Assembly: GCA_009823395.1 (NCBI GenBank)
Contig: CM020519.1
Location: forward strand, 16,034,501 to 16,098,500
Direction: 5' to 3'
From: Thamnaconus septentrionalis
Taxonomy: Eukaryota > Chordata > Actinopteri > Tetraodontiformes > Monacanthidae
Length of the DNA stretch: 64,000 bases
Positions 1 through 13,649 of the stretch are shown here, piece after piece; positions within the stretch are counted from its first letter, which is position 1; every line of letters starts with the position of its first letter. The notes under the pieces were generated by a model, which was given only the letters and a program-made list of their open reading frames with translations, was not told the DNA's origin and did not search any database. A program made the translations under genes and the position numbers.

Positions 1-201
1 CACTGGACCTTGAAGGGGGACCGAATTCAAAGCGCTGTAATGAAGTCACTAAATCCCACCTCACCTGGTCCAGACAGCTGGGCTGGGCCATTCCAGTGAC
101 ATCAAAGCGCTGCTCAGCGCAAATAAAGGAGGGGAAGCTGAGGGAAAATAAAGGCTTAACACAGGGGGAAAAAAATCCTAAAAGCGAGAGAAAAAAGAGA
201 T

Positions 202-228
202 TGTGTGTGTGTGTGTGTGTGTGTGTGT
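202..228. repeat. (GT)n microsatellite
   Basis: Uninterrupted GT dinucleotide run. Confidence 0.95.
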
Positions 229-357
229 CGAGAAAACATGAATAATGGATAGCCAGTAGAAATCATGCAGATGAGAGCAAGTGGCAGAGTCCCAATAAGA
301 GCCGCTTTCAAGCAGACAATATGAGATAGATAACTGAAGGTTTTTTTTGTTGTTGTT

Positions 358-362
<5 letters not shown>

Positions 363-423
<61 letters not shown>

Positions 424-428
424 GCGCA
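363..428. repeat. (TG)24 joined to a (CG)n tract
   Basis: About 24 TG units run directly into alternating CG/CA for 18 bases, giving roughly 65 bases of strict purine-pyrimidine alternation, a classical Z-DNA-forming composition. Confidence 0.95.
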
Positions 429-945
429 ATAAACGCACAGCGTCCATCGAGTGCCAGGACATCTGATGTGTTTGACAGTAATGAGACAGAGGCAGATTGC
501 CGCATTTCAGCTGCGAGCGGCACAACTGGCACAGCACTGGCATGTCCAATCAGCCTTATGTGGGACAAAATCATTATGTCACAGCGGACTAATCTGGCTG
601 CCGCAAAGCGCAATTGGTCTTTTGGCAAAAACACGGGTCACTGGCAGATGGGGAGAGAAGGCTTGGAAGTGTCGCAAGTCGCTCACTGGCCGCGCAAAAT
701 GCAGCGACTGAAACACTAACCTCATTTTCAGAGCACGCTCAGCTCCCTAAAGGGGGTAGGGGAGGAGGGGGGAGGCACAAAAGTTCTTTGCCCTGAGTAA
801 ATTCAGGCCACGCCAGGAGAGACCTCCGAGGCCTCCGGTCAGCCAGAGGGTCGCCAGCAGCTTTTGCACAACTAGGGGATGTCGGACGAGGAAACTGCGC
901 ATGGCCTAAAGCCTTCACATTTTCATGGTGCAGACACACAAGTGG

Positions 946-1380
946 AAATTAAAGCTGCAAGCAGCGTTTGCGGGACTGAGCCTATGTGGCGGCCACCTGC
1001 CGACGACGTCCGCCAACTGCTGACGCCCCCTCACGCCTGCCGATTCCCCCCGACACCTGCCGATGCCCCCATGTTGAGCCATTTTTGGGTGATTTTGCGT
1101 GTACTGTGACTTTAAAGGCCTGTAACATGAAAACAGTTGCGATCTCAAAAAGTTTCTCGATCAACTTTTTTCATGAAGGTCTTGTCTGTGTCATACTCCA
1201 TTTTCAAGCCAAATGGGAAGGGGGTGAAAAAGGGGCTCAAAGTTGCCTAGTGGTCGATTTTGAGTGTACTGGGACTTTACAAGGCCGTAAAATGAAAATG
1301 GTTGGGATCTCAAAAGTTTCCTTGATAACTGTAGGTCATGAAGGTCTCGTCTACGGAAACAACACAGAAACACAAAGGGG
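946..1380 (+). repeat. Fragment of an abundant fish interspersed repeat (AAGCTGCAAGCAGCG end)
   Basis: It begins with TTAAAGCTGCAAGCAGCG, a terminus I recognise from a high-copy teleost repeat, followed by GC-rich TGCCGA-type short repeats. Two imperfect copies of a module of about 175 bases follow: the block TGTACTGTGACTTTAAAGG...CATGAAGGTCTTGTC near 1099-1190 recurs as TGTACTGGGACTTTACAAGG...CATGAAGGTCTCGTC near 1266-1352. Its first 34 bases are repeated exactly, inverted, at 54523-54556. No coding potential. Confidence 0.65.
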
Positions 1381-3295
1381 AAGATGGTGGGTGCAAAGGG
1401 TAAAATTCTTCAGTTCAGTGCTTCTGATCTTGCTGTGCAACATTTGGCACAGAATGGAAAATGAATACAACATGTTTTTTGTTGTTGTTGGTTTAAGATA
1501 CAGAATAATAATAGTTGTTTTTTCCAATGTGCATTTAACTTTGCGCAACAAAGCAGGATCAGAATTGAGAGCTGCCCAGGCTCTTGTGTTTTTACTTTTT
1601 ACTGGCATCACAGCTGCTGATCAAGATCTAGTCGGGCATTCAGTAACATAGATTAACATTCCTGATGCAAAGTGAAAATAAAACACAACAAAAGCAATTT
1701 GCAAACCTCCTGTTTCACTATTTATTTATTTTCTTTTGGGTCAGCGGACCGGGATGTTGAGGCAGGAAACCTAAATGACAAAAAAGTTAGTAAACTTTTT
1801 CTGGCATGACTCCCAGTCAACCTTAACATGGACCTTTTCAGGCTTTGTGTTCTAAAATAACTCAAAGCAGAAGTTTAACTCTGTCGTTTATCCACACCGT
1901 CTTCTCACCAGCAATCTTTCTTTCTGTTCACAGTGGTGCTCACGTTGTTAGCGAGCTGGTGCTTCTTTAAACAAGGCGTGTTTCAAGTGTTCTTCTCCTT
2001 CTTCCGCCTTCAGGGAGTAAACTTGTGGCGCCACACCAGGCCTGACACAGGTACTACATCGTTTTCAGTTGTTTCCAGTGTCTCCGTGTAAATGGGAACA
2101 TTTTTGAAGACAGCCGAGAGGGTTTTTGAAAATGCGTGGTTTCAAAAAATCTGTTTCCGTGTGAACAGCCTCTAAATCTTGTATACTTCTTTAAATCTCT
2201 TCAGAATTCTGCATTCATTGCCACGCAACAAATATTTCATTTACCCAAAAACTTCTAAAAAACTTCAAATAATGTGTCTCAAGATTTATTTTTTATTTTT
2301 TTATAAAACCATTAAAGTTCCGTCAGGGTTAAACAATTTAAAATGATCTGGAGGGGAATGGGGGGCTCCAGAATTGAAAATGAATTTTAGTCCTTGCCTA
2401 TTTATTTTGGTTCTGTTCCATTAAGTTGGTTGTAAATACCATGCCATCCCATTCACAATCAATAATGGGCAAATTTAGAGGTAGAGGAAATGGAAAATTG
2501 AAACCGCTGGTTCTGCTAAAATGTATCGACTCGATTACAGTCCTAACTGAAGAGTGAGTTTTGTTCTGTTGTTTAGGCAACGCTGCCTTTGAAAAGAAAA
2601 GCTCTCTCTGATTGGAGTTTTAATATGTCAAAAGGAAGACTTAAATGTGGTGTCTGAATAGGTGCTATGAATCTAATTAATCAAAACCTGCCGCTTCAAA
2701 ACGCCTGGCAGGTTTAGAATGGCTCGGCGCTCCCAGTTCTGAGGCAAATGAGAAAACAACAAAATTAACTATTCAATTCGTGACATTTTCATTGTGAAAC
2801 ACGGAACATTTTGCTTTCTGATGTTCAGATAAACAGACTGCAGGCAGTCAGCAGCTCTGCATTGCCGAGGACGTTCCTCTAAAGTGAACCGTAAAAGTTA
2901 TTTTATTTTCAATGAGTCAGACACCGCACAGCATTTTTGAAGATGATAAGGAGGTTTAGGGAATATTTTCTAATATTTTGATCACAATCTACTGACTGAG
3001 TGTGTTTTAAAGGGGAAAAATGTTGCAGACATTTACCGCACCAAAGCCTATTTTGACACTGTTATCCGCGTTCGCGTATTGGGACGGGTAAATCTTGTGG
3101 GGTTTATTTCACTTTTCATGTAAGAATTTGGCTTATGAACTGAAGAAAATGCATCAGCACACAAAATCTAAAACATTTTTTATGTATAGTTACCACTACA
3201 AGAACAATATCGAAGAAATTCCTGTAAGCTAGCTTCAGCACAAAAAAATGGTACATCAATCATAAGGAGGATGACTGTCAAAGGTATCACCACAA
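1381..3295. other. Non-coding flank, one possible MITE fragment
   Basis: AT-rich sequence without a recognisable exon. The only repeat-like piece is at about 2045-2175. Confidence 0.45.
2045..2175. repeat. Possible MITE fragment
   Basis: The phrase series TGTCTCCGTGTAAATGGGAAC, GAGGGTTTTTGAAAATGCG and CTGTTTCCGTGTGAACAG resembles a dispersed fish DNA-transposon derivative. This is from memory of repeat families. No terminal repeats or target-site duplication were confirmed. Confidence 0.35.
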
Positions 3296-3682
3296 CCTGG
3301 CATCCATCCATCCATCCATCCATCCATCCATTTTCAATAACCGCTTCTTCCCAAGCTCAGGGTCACGGGGGCCTGCTAGAGCCTCTCCCAGCTGTCATAG
3401 GGCGAAGGCAGGGTGACACCCTGGACAAGTCACCAGTTTATCGCAGGGCCACATAGAGACAAACAACCATTCACACTCACATACACACCTACGGACAATT
3501 TAGAGTTTCCAATTCACCTCACATGCATGTTTTTGTTTTTTACTATGGGGCGAAGCCAGAGAGAACCCACGCAGACACAGGGAGAACATGCAAACTCCAC
3601 ACAGAAAGGTCCCAGGCCCGGAATCGAACCCTCAACCGACTTGCTGTGAGGCGGCAGCGCTAACCACTGCGCCATCGTGTCG
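3296..3682 (-). mobile_element. Full-length tRNA-headed SINE with L2-like tail
   Basis: Read on the minus strand, it opens at 3682 with a tRNA-like head: an A-box-like TGGCGCAGTGG and a B-box GGTTCGATTCC about 40 bases later. The body contains TTTGCATGTTCTCCCTGTG and the CATGCATGTGAGG region, and it ends in GAAAATGG followed by a (ATGG)n run (3301-3332 on the + strand). The 3' tail is of the L2/Maui type, which such SINEs use for retrotransposition by a partner LINE. The head carries a Pol III promoter but is diverged. Confidence 0.8.
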
Positions 3683-6064
3683 AGAACCTGGCATGCCACT
3701 TCTAGACAATAGAAGTTTAGGCCTTTCTGAGGAAAAGCCTTCCCTTTTCTTTTCTGGCATTTTCTCAATATGTGAACCTGTCAAGATCAGACCTGTGAAC
3801 GCTCGAGTCCTGTCTTGGAAGTCAGCCTGTCAAACTGGTCAGTCCGTCGGGTACAGGAGAACACATCTCGCTTATTTTACAACTGGAACGGCCCTGACCT
3901 TGATGCCCAGACAGTACAAATTTACATCACAAAAAAGAGAAAAAAAAAAAAAAAAAAAAGCGACATAGTCCATAGTCCAATCTCAGTAGGCTTTATTTTG
4001 ATAAAACGACCATCGACTTCTCAGTCGCAACTGGCTGGTGCGAAATGCATTTCAGTTTAGTTTAGTGTACTTTAGTATGATCAATACAAACACAAATTCC
4101 CCTACCCCGTATGTAATCTGCCCTCTGTGCCATGGCCTTTCTCAAGGCTGCCAAAGTCTGTGTCATCAGTTCAGTTCAGACAAGTTTGCATATTGATAAA
4201 CCAGAAAACAACTCAACAAATAATTTCAACAATAAAACTCTATTAAATTCAGATGCCTTGCAAAGTCAATAGTGTTTATATGGAGTATTCCAAAATGACA
4301 GTGTTCACCTTTCACTTGGTATTTGGTGTCTCCCATGCAAAAGAAAAAGCCAATAAAAAAGGTTTCATGGCTAACAGACACCCATCACATAAAAATGTTA
4401 CAAAATCTACACTCTCAATGTAGCGCTTTGTCTGTGAAGTACGCTGCTGACCTTTTTTTAATCCCACTGAAGTCATTGTGAATGAACATGGCTGAGTGTT
4501 CCTTATCAACCATAGTGCTAAAAAATTTCATATTTCCTCTTAAAAAAAAATTGTGATTCAATGAGCCGACAAAGGCATTAAAAATGAATATGGTAAAATA
4601 TCGGTATTGGGAAAAAATATTATAAAAATATGACTTTTTTAAAATTTCTCCCGAATTTAGTAGTCATGCCAAAGAATTCCTCGAATGTCCTAGTATTACT
4701 AAATAGTGAAAAACATTACTTTACTTTCCTCGTCTCTACTACGCTTGATGATGTCATCAGACCGCATCAAAGCATAACAGCAAGTGACGTGCGTGTTTCA
4801 GCAGAGTGGTTTGAGTGGTGGCTGGCTGCAAACAAAAAAAGTCAATGTGGGACATCACTATTTCTGAATATTACTATAACACATACAAAGATCTCTTGTA
4901 GATAATAAAATTTACATTGCAACACTGCACCCGCTTTCATTTATAAATGTTTCAATGTGGCTTTTTGAATTTTCTTTCACTCACAGGTAGTCTGCAGAGC
5001 TTCGTCGCTCTATGATATAAGCGTATAACGTATCAGGCACTCTACTCTCCTGTCTCAGTTGCACAAACAGGAAAATTCTTCACAATTTGACACACACGCC
5101 CTGAAATATTGTTACATAACTCCAGAGCAAAGATCTAACAGGGGCAGGACTAGGGGATCCCTCAATATTTAACACCGTCCATCCTTCATTCACTTTAAGC
5201 CAGACCGAGGGGGTAACCTTCTGATCTCCCTCCTCAGAGCTTGCTCGCATTCACCTCGCACCATCCCTCCCCTATCCCAACCATTTACAGATCTAATCGC
5301 CGCTGATTGGCTCATGAAAATCCTAATAATTTAGAATTACCTTCAATGCGACGGCGGGTTCCATGTGGCCCCTGACTAACTTCAGAGCGGTGAGCACAGG
5401 AGGCTTTTCTGTGCCTACTTGATTTGAAGTAGCTGTGCTCAGTCACTCCATACAGATGTGGTTTTGAAAGCTAATGAGAGCAGAGTGCTCTTGTCTGTGG
5501 GAAAGGGGCAGCCGGATCCCTGACTGGAAAAAAAGAAGAAGAGAAAAAACACCACAGTATTTCTTAATGGGGAAGGACACAGCCAGCCTACAGAGCCCTT
5601 ATCATGTCTTACCCGTGACTTTGAAGTAGGCTTGAATATCGTACTTCATCTTCTCTGGTATCTGTGGTATATATGACTCTTTGCCCTGTGTCCCTGTCAG
5701 CTGATCATTTTTCCTTTCCCAGTATCAGATAAGATAACTAGTTATAGAGCATGAAACACACCGCTCCCACCTCATGACCTTATGTTACATGAGAAGCATT
5801 GCGATGTCTCAAGGTACCGTGTGGTCTCGGCTATTTTTCCACAGCACTGTGTTTTATATTTGGCAGTTCGAAAGGTGGCCTGAGGAAATTTGTCATGCCT
5901 ACTTTGGGCACTATGGATTTTCAGCTAAAATGTTTGAAAAAAACATACTTTGGAGGAGGGGGAGCATTGAGGTTTGAGCAAATGTTTTTTGTTCTTTATG
6001 TGTTGTGTTGAAATGCAGAGATATTAACAATGTTACATTGTTTAAGTAGTAGTTAAAAGAGTCT
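3683..6064. other. Non-coding flank
   Basis: Nothing recognised apart from an A19 run at 3941-3959 and generally AT-rich sequence. Short ORFs here have no recognisable domain. Confidence 0.45.
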
Positions 6065-6169
6065 ATGTATATGTATATACACAAGATAATATATATGTAT
6101 ATATATATATATATATATGCATATATATATATATATATATATATACAATATATACATATATATATATGT

Positions 6170-6241
<72 letters not shown>

Positions 6242-6312
6242 GTAGAGAGAGAGAGATATATATATATGTAACCACATATAGGATATCCCTTGGCCAAGTT
6301 ATTAGTGTGTTA

Positions 6313-6351
<39 letters not shown>

Positions 6352-6360
6352 CATACATAA
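6065..6360. repeat. Long (AT)n / (TATG)n microsatellite block with a (GT)n end
   Basis: About 300 bases dominated by AT and ATGT units. It includes an uninterrupted AT run of about 60 bases at 6181-6240, then a GAGAGAGA stretch and a GT run (6311-6336) followed by more AT. The Tyr/Ile repeat frames here are artefacts. Confidence 0.95.
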
Positions 6361-6992
6361 GTAAATGTGTGTGTGACACACACACAGTGGTATGCAAACG
6401 TTTCGGCACCCCTCTGAGATTTCATGATAATTTGGTCTAACTTTATAAGAGAAGATTGCAGCCACAATATTTGTTTTCCTACAGAGATGTAGACATTTCA
6501 TTGTTTTCCAGACTGAAATTCTTTCAGTAGCATGACATAGTTTTATTGTAATAAAATAAAATGTAAAAAAAAAAAAAAAAAATGGGATGTGTAAAAGTTT
6601 GGGCACCTTTTAAATCACGTTCATTTCAATACCTGTAGGGATTTATAGTTGACAGGCTGTAGCACAAAATTGCTTTAATTAGCTTGTTAGGACATCAGTT
6701 ACAAAGACAGGTGGAACCAATCATGAAAAAGTCTATTTTACACAGGTAGTTGCTGGCTGTATTTGTCCTAGGTTCTTTCTGAGAGAGTGGCAACGTGGGG
6801 GCCTCTAAACAACTACCCACTAACCTAAAAAAAAAAGATAAATCATCATTATAAATTAGGAGAAGGGTACAAGAAGTTCTCTGGAAGGTTTGGACTGTCT
6901 GTCTCCACATGCAGAAATGGAAGGCTACAGGAACAGTCATTGTGAAGGAAAGATGTGGTAGGCTGAAAAAATACAGGAAAGGCACAGACGAA

Positions 6993-7554
6993 TGTTGGTT
7001 TGGTTCCTTTATCTAATATCGTGCTACCAAACCGCGTGTTCGCTTAATGAAGAAAAGAAGACAAGGAAAATCTTGATAAGTTTTAGTGAAAAGAAGAACA
7101 AGATATTTGTTACAGAGATCTCCTTCTCAAGTGTCGTCCTCTGATTGGCTGTCCATTCTTCCCCCTTCGGTTGCTGGGTGTTAATGTCATTGTTTGTGAA
7201 TCAGGAAGCAGGTCCTTATTTGGCCGTGAGCCAAATGGTCCATCCTTCCTTCCGGTGTGATCTGTTGAAACCATTTTGTGGCAAGACGAGCTCAGGTCAT
7301 AAGTTCATCCCTGTGACTGGATGGGTCGCAAACTTTATGAGGGTCGCAAAGGCACTTCCTTCAGCTGACCACTCTCTGGTCACCCCAGGTCACTGATCAT
7401 GATCATCAAATATACACCAAAGCACTACATATAGTAACATTCAATACATTTATACATTCAACTCAATGTAATAACTCCAACATATAAATGTAATGTTACA
7501 AATATAATAGCACAATATGCAGTGTTGCATGATGTTAAATATCTGATTCCAACA
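6993..7554. mobile_element. Solo LTR nested in the Tc1 element
   Basis: A 562-bp block starting TGTTGG and ending CCAACA (perfect 6-base TG...CA terminal inverted repeat), flanked on both sides by CGAA (6989-6992 and 7555-7558), a 4-bp target-site duplication. The flanking Tc1 sequence resumes directly after it. No gag/pol frame lies inside, so it is a solo LTR left by recombination of an LTR retrotransposon. The family was not identified. Confidence 0.75.
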
Positions 7555-7659
7555 CGAAGGATGGTTAGAATGGTCACAGACAAGCCACAGACCACCTCCT
7601 GAGAACTACAAGAACATCTGGCTGCTGATGGTGTAGTTGTTCATGAGTCGGTCACAAAG

Positions 7660-7986
7660 TTGAAGCTACGCCGGGATTGGATTTTACAGCAGGACAATGA
7701 TCCTAAGCACTGTTCAAAATCCACCAAGGAATTCATGCAGAGGCACAAGTACAATGTTCTGGAATGGTCATGCCAGTCCCCAGACCTTAACATCATTGAA
7801 AACGCATGGATTGATTTGAAGCAAGCTGTCTACGCACAGGAGCCAAGAAACCTGACTGAACTTGAGGCATTTTGTACGGAGGAATGGCCCAAAATGCCAC
7901 CTGCCAGACGTCAGGGACTTGTCTGTGGCTAGAGGAGGCGACTGCAGGCTGTTATTGCAGCAAAAGGAGGCTCTACTAAATATTAA
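7660..7986 (+). pseudogene. C-terminal remnant of Tc1-type transposase
   Basis: The frame encodes WILQQDNDPKH and PDLNIIENAW, the second and third catalytic-acid motifs of the DDE transposase. The Asp (codon 12 from 7660) and Glu (codon 47) are 34 residues apart, the D34E spacing of Tc1. The expected first catalytic Asp region is absent through an internal deletion just upstream of about 7658. An in-frame TAG at 7930-7932 interrupts the frame, after which the typical ending AVIAAKGGSTKY continues to TAA at 7986. It therefore cannot make a working enzyme. Confidence 0.88.
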
Positions 7987-8206
7987 TGGACTTATTTCTT
8001 TGGGGTGCCCACATGTATGCACATGCCTATTAACGTTTAAATGCACATACGTTTGACCAATAAAGATGGTTTCACTACTGAGGTGTTTCTGTTTCCATAA
8101 GGTACAACATATGATAAAATGAAGTTGCTGCTTTAAAAGCTTAGCAAGGGACAAATGGATGCAGTGATTTTTCTAAGTGTTGCCCAAACTTTTGCATACC
8201 ATTGTA

Positions 8207-8516
8207 TACAAGTTGTGGGTTTGCAGGTTCTCCCTGTAACTGCGTGGCTTCTTTCCAGGTTCTCCAGCTTCCTCCCACAGTCCAAAAACATGCATGTGAG
8301 GTGAATTGCAAACTCTAAATTGTATGTCGGTGTGTGTGAGTGTGAATGTTTGCTTGTGTCTATGTGGCCCTGCGATGAACTGGTGACTTGTCCAGGGTGT
8401 CACCCTGCCTTCGCCCCATGGCAGCTGGGAGAGGCTCCAGCAGACCCCAGTGACCCTGAACTCGGGAATAAGTGGGTATTGAAAATAGATGGATTGATGG
8501 ATGTACGCGATATAAT
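8207..8516 (+). mobile_element. 5'-truncated SINE of the same family, + strand
   Basis: It contains GCAGGTTCTCCCTGT, CTTCCTCCCACAGTCCAAAAA, the ACATGCATGTGAGGTGAATTG block, TGACTTGTCCAGGGTGTCACC, and ends in GAAAATAGATGGATTGATGGATG. This is the same body and tail as the 3296-3682 copy but in the opposite orientation and lacking the tRNA head. It directly abuts the right end of the Tc1 element. Confidence 0.8.
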
Positions 8517-10441
8517 TGTAGACCTCATTAATTGTGAAAAGAAAGAGAAGACGCAGTTATTTTTCATTTACTTTTCAATTTTGTAGTAATTACGTAGGGC
8601 TTACATTGCTACTCTCCTTGACCCCGAACAGGCACAACCAGTGTGCCGATGACAGATGAGTCTGAGCTCAAGTTCAGCGGGTAGCAGATCACTTAGGACT
8701 AACCAGTCCGTCCTCACATCAGTTAATGAAGGCAAACCATGGCACTGTAAGCCGAGACTGAGCCGACAACTTAGCCCATGTTTTGCCCTGCCATTTGGCG
8801 TGTCCAATGTCTATACAGCCCATGTTAGTGTGTCTGTCTGTAGAGTGATTCCCTCCAGTTACGTCACAGCCTTGGCACTGAGATTTTGACGGTAGGCTCA
8901 TAAAGAAAAGAAAATCACAGAAGTTGCAGCTAGTTTCAGTACTTATTTCCAAATAAATATGAAATTTACATTTTGAATTCATTAACGCCCCTACTATATT
9001 CCTCAAAACATTAAAAGTACACTCTTTGTGGCTAATATACTCATTGTGGCTGTCGTTGTAAATTCATTTTGATGTTTATTGTATTCTTTATTTCTAAACC
9101 TTTGTTTGTTTCATCTGTACTCTCTCCACATTCTTTTTGTCCTTACTCTGCACTCTCCAGACATTCCCCACTTAATACAAAGAATCACTGCTCTCTAAAT
9201 AATTTAAAAGCAATAGAAAAATTGTTCAGAGTAATAACTGATGCACTAACAAGTTGAATGGTTTTGCAATAGCCTGTCTACTGCCAGGAGACATTGTTAA
9301 ATTCGCTGGACTTCTAATAGCAGGTTGATACAATTAGATGTTCTCCTCCAGTGTCCTAGATCAGAACTACATTCATCAGTCTGCAAATCGGTAATGAACT
9401 CCGACCTAGAATTCTGGTCTTTACTCAACATGACCGTGAAATAGACTTCGTTATAAACGATTTATATATCAAGAATGTACTGCGCTTTGAAACAGCTCAA
9501 ATCATCAGTTCCAGGATTAGGATCTTTTTGTGCTGCTGCACTGCAATAAATTAGCAGAGCCTCATAGAATCAACTATCTATCTATCTATCTTCCTCTGTA
9601 CATGGCTCTTTGGATCCATCGCTTCTACTCTTATGTAATTCATGGCAGTCAAATCACTGAGGCACAATCAACAAGCTTTCAAAAATGTTGGAACTCTAAT
9701 GAACCACAAAATATGATTTTTTTGGAATATGCATAAATACAAAGAGAAGTTTAAGTGTTTACTATAAAAAATGCCATTATATTGTGTTGGGTGAAACATG
9801 CCATTTTTAAGGAATTATATTAATGTTCAAATAATAGTAATGTATGTAGAGAAATAAATCCCAATTAGTATTGCTTTTTATATATATAGGAATATGTTTG
9901 TCTTTAGGTGTAGGGTTTAATTTAAATACTGCCATTCAGATCCTTACAGAAGATGGCAGCGACCCAAATCAATTATTGCAGTGGTTGTCACAACTACATT
10001 AATGTCATTAGATTTGCATACGTAGCCGGGTATATTATGGAAACTCAGCAAAACAAAACCAAAAACAAGTATTGCTGCTCCACTCAAAACAAAAGATAAA
10101 CTGGTGCCGAACGATGGGTCAGATGGTTCCCAAAACAGATGGCTGCTCCCTACACAGAACTTAATCGACAGTGAATTGAATTAAGCTCAATTCAATTTAA
10201 ACTATTTGTGCCTGTGCATAAGACAGATTGACAGAAATTCAGTGCCGTGTTGATATTGTACAGCTCGTGTGCACAGGGGACTACTCGAAATTAAAAAAAG
10301 AAAAGAAAAGAAAAAGAAAGAAATGTTTCTTTATCTCTTCACAGCCAATAAAAGCTAATGCTAAATGGGTTTTATTTAACCACTGGCAGTCATTTGCCGC
10401 TGCCTATTGTCGGATTCCCTGTTGTCAGTGTCAGTGCAACA
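8517..10441. other. Non-coding flank upstream of the candidate promoter
   Basis: No exon or named repeat recognised. It contains a short CTAT run (9571-9590) and an A/G-rich run (10294-10322). Confidence 0.45.
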
Positions 10442-10449
10442 TATTTAAA
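10442..10449 (+). promoter_or_regulatory. TATA-like element upstream of the candidate first exon
   Basis: TATTTAAA lies about 25-30 bases before the GA-rich start of the candidate exon. The spacing suits a TATA box, but the motif is non-canonical and common by chance. Confidence 0.2.
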
Positions 10450-10469
10450 TTGAACGGTGGCTGATAGAG

Positions 10470-10510
10470 AGGAGCGAGAGAGAGGGGAAAGGAGGGAGGG
10501 AGGGAGGGTG

Positions 10511-10549
<39 letters not shown>

Positions 10550-10982
10550 CGAGTCCAACCAGAGGAAGAAGCAACCAGCGAAGAGGCATCAGCAGTTGCA
10601 CTTGCCAAAGCGGCTCCACATAGACGGGAAGGCGCTGCTCCGTGACTCTCTGATTTAGATTGTTTGCGCTTGACGTAAATATTAAAAGAGAAAAAGACTC
10701 TCTGTGTGCCTGTTTACCCGCACCGAGTCGGACACGCTGTCGGGAATGGGATTTTGTCACACCTAACTTATCGGCGGCGGCGGCAGCAGCAGCAGTTGTT
10801 GGACCGGCGTTCCGGGCGCCTCGCAGCGGATTTAAAAAAAAAAAAAAGAGAGAGAGAGAGAGAAGAAAGAAAGCAAGAGAGAAAAAATCCTCTCCGGAGC
10901 CTTGCGATGAGATTCAGCACCTTGGACAGAGACTGAGCGTTTCGGCACCCTGGACAGAGAGCGACGGTCCCCCTGCTAAGAG
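10470..10982 (+). other. Candidate non-coding first exon, possibly of tmem121
   Basis: The segment starts in a GA-rich initiator-like region and runs through GC-rich sequence with CGG and CAG triplet runs (10771-10795). It ends at AAGAG/GTGAGC, a good splice donor (exon end 10982). It contains no convincing ORF. Composition, CpG density and donor fit a vertebrate 5' UTR exon. The next strong + strand acceptor that leads into a known gene is 55513, upstream of tmem121, so it may be that gene's first exon, giving an intron of about 44.5 kb. It could equally be the first exon of an unrelated long non-coding RNA. The start is approximate. Confidence 0.35.
10514..10547. repeat. (GA)n microsatellite in the candidate first exon
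   Basis: Seventeen GA units preceded by GGGA repeats. GA tracts near transcription starts often bind GAGA-type factors, but here it may simply be a microsatellite. Confidence 0.9.

Positions 10983-13649
<2,667 letters not shown>

Larger units (their letters stand above)
1..945. other. Flank without recognised gene
   Basis: No exon or known repeat recognised apart from two GT microsatellites (202-228 and 363-428). Open frames through the GT tracts encode only His/Thr or Cys/Val repeats and are artefacts of the microsatellite. Confidence 0.5.
6384..8205 (+). mobile_element. Tc1/mariner element with IR/DR ends, internally deleted and interrupted
   Basis: Imperfect terminal inverted repeats are visible: ACAGTGGTATGCAAACGTTT at 6384 and its mirror AAACTTTTGCATACCATTGT ending at 8205. 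Each end also has a second inner copy of the same motif (GTAAAAGTTTGGGCACC at 6591-6607 and GGGGTGCCCACATGTATGC at 8002-8020), about 180-210 bases inside. This is the inverted-repeat/direct-repeat layout of Sleeping-Beauty-like Tc1 elements. Parts of the transposase region remain (about 6855-6990 and 7559-7986), but the middle is missing. A solo LTR splits it at 6993-7554. Inactive. Confidence 0.88.

Noticed and set aside
3613..3682. tRNA-like A and B boxes on the minus strand
   Set aside because: Part of a SINE head with no foldable acceptor stem; not a tRNA gene.
6053..6297. Tyr/Ile-rich frames on both strands
   Set aside because: Translations of the AT microsatellite.
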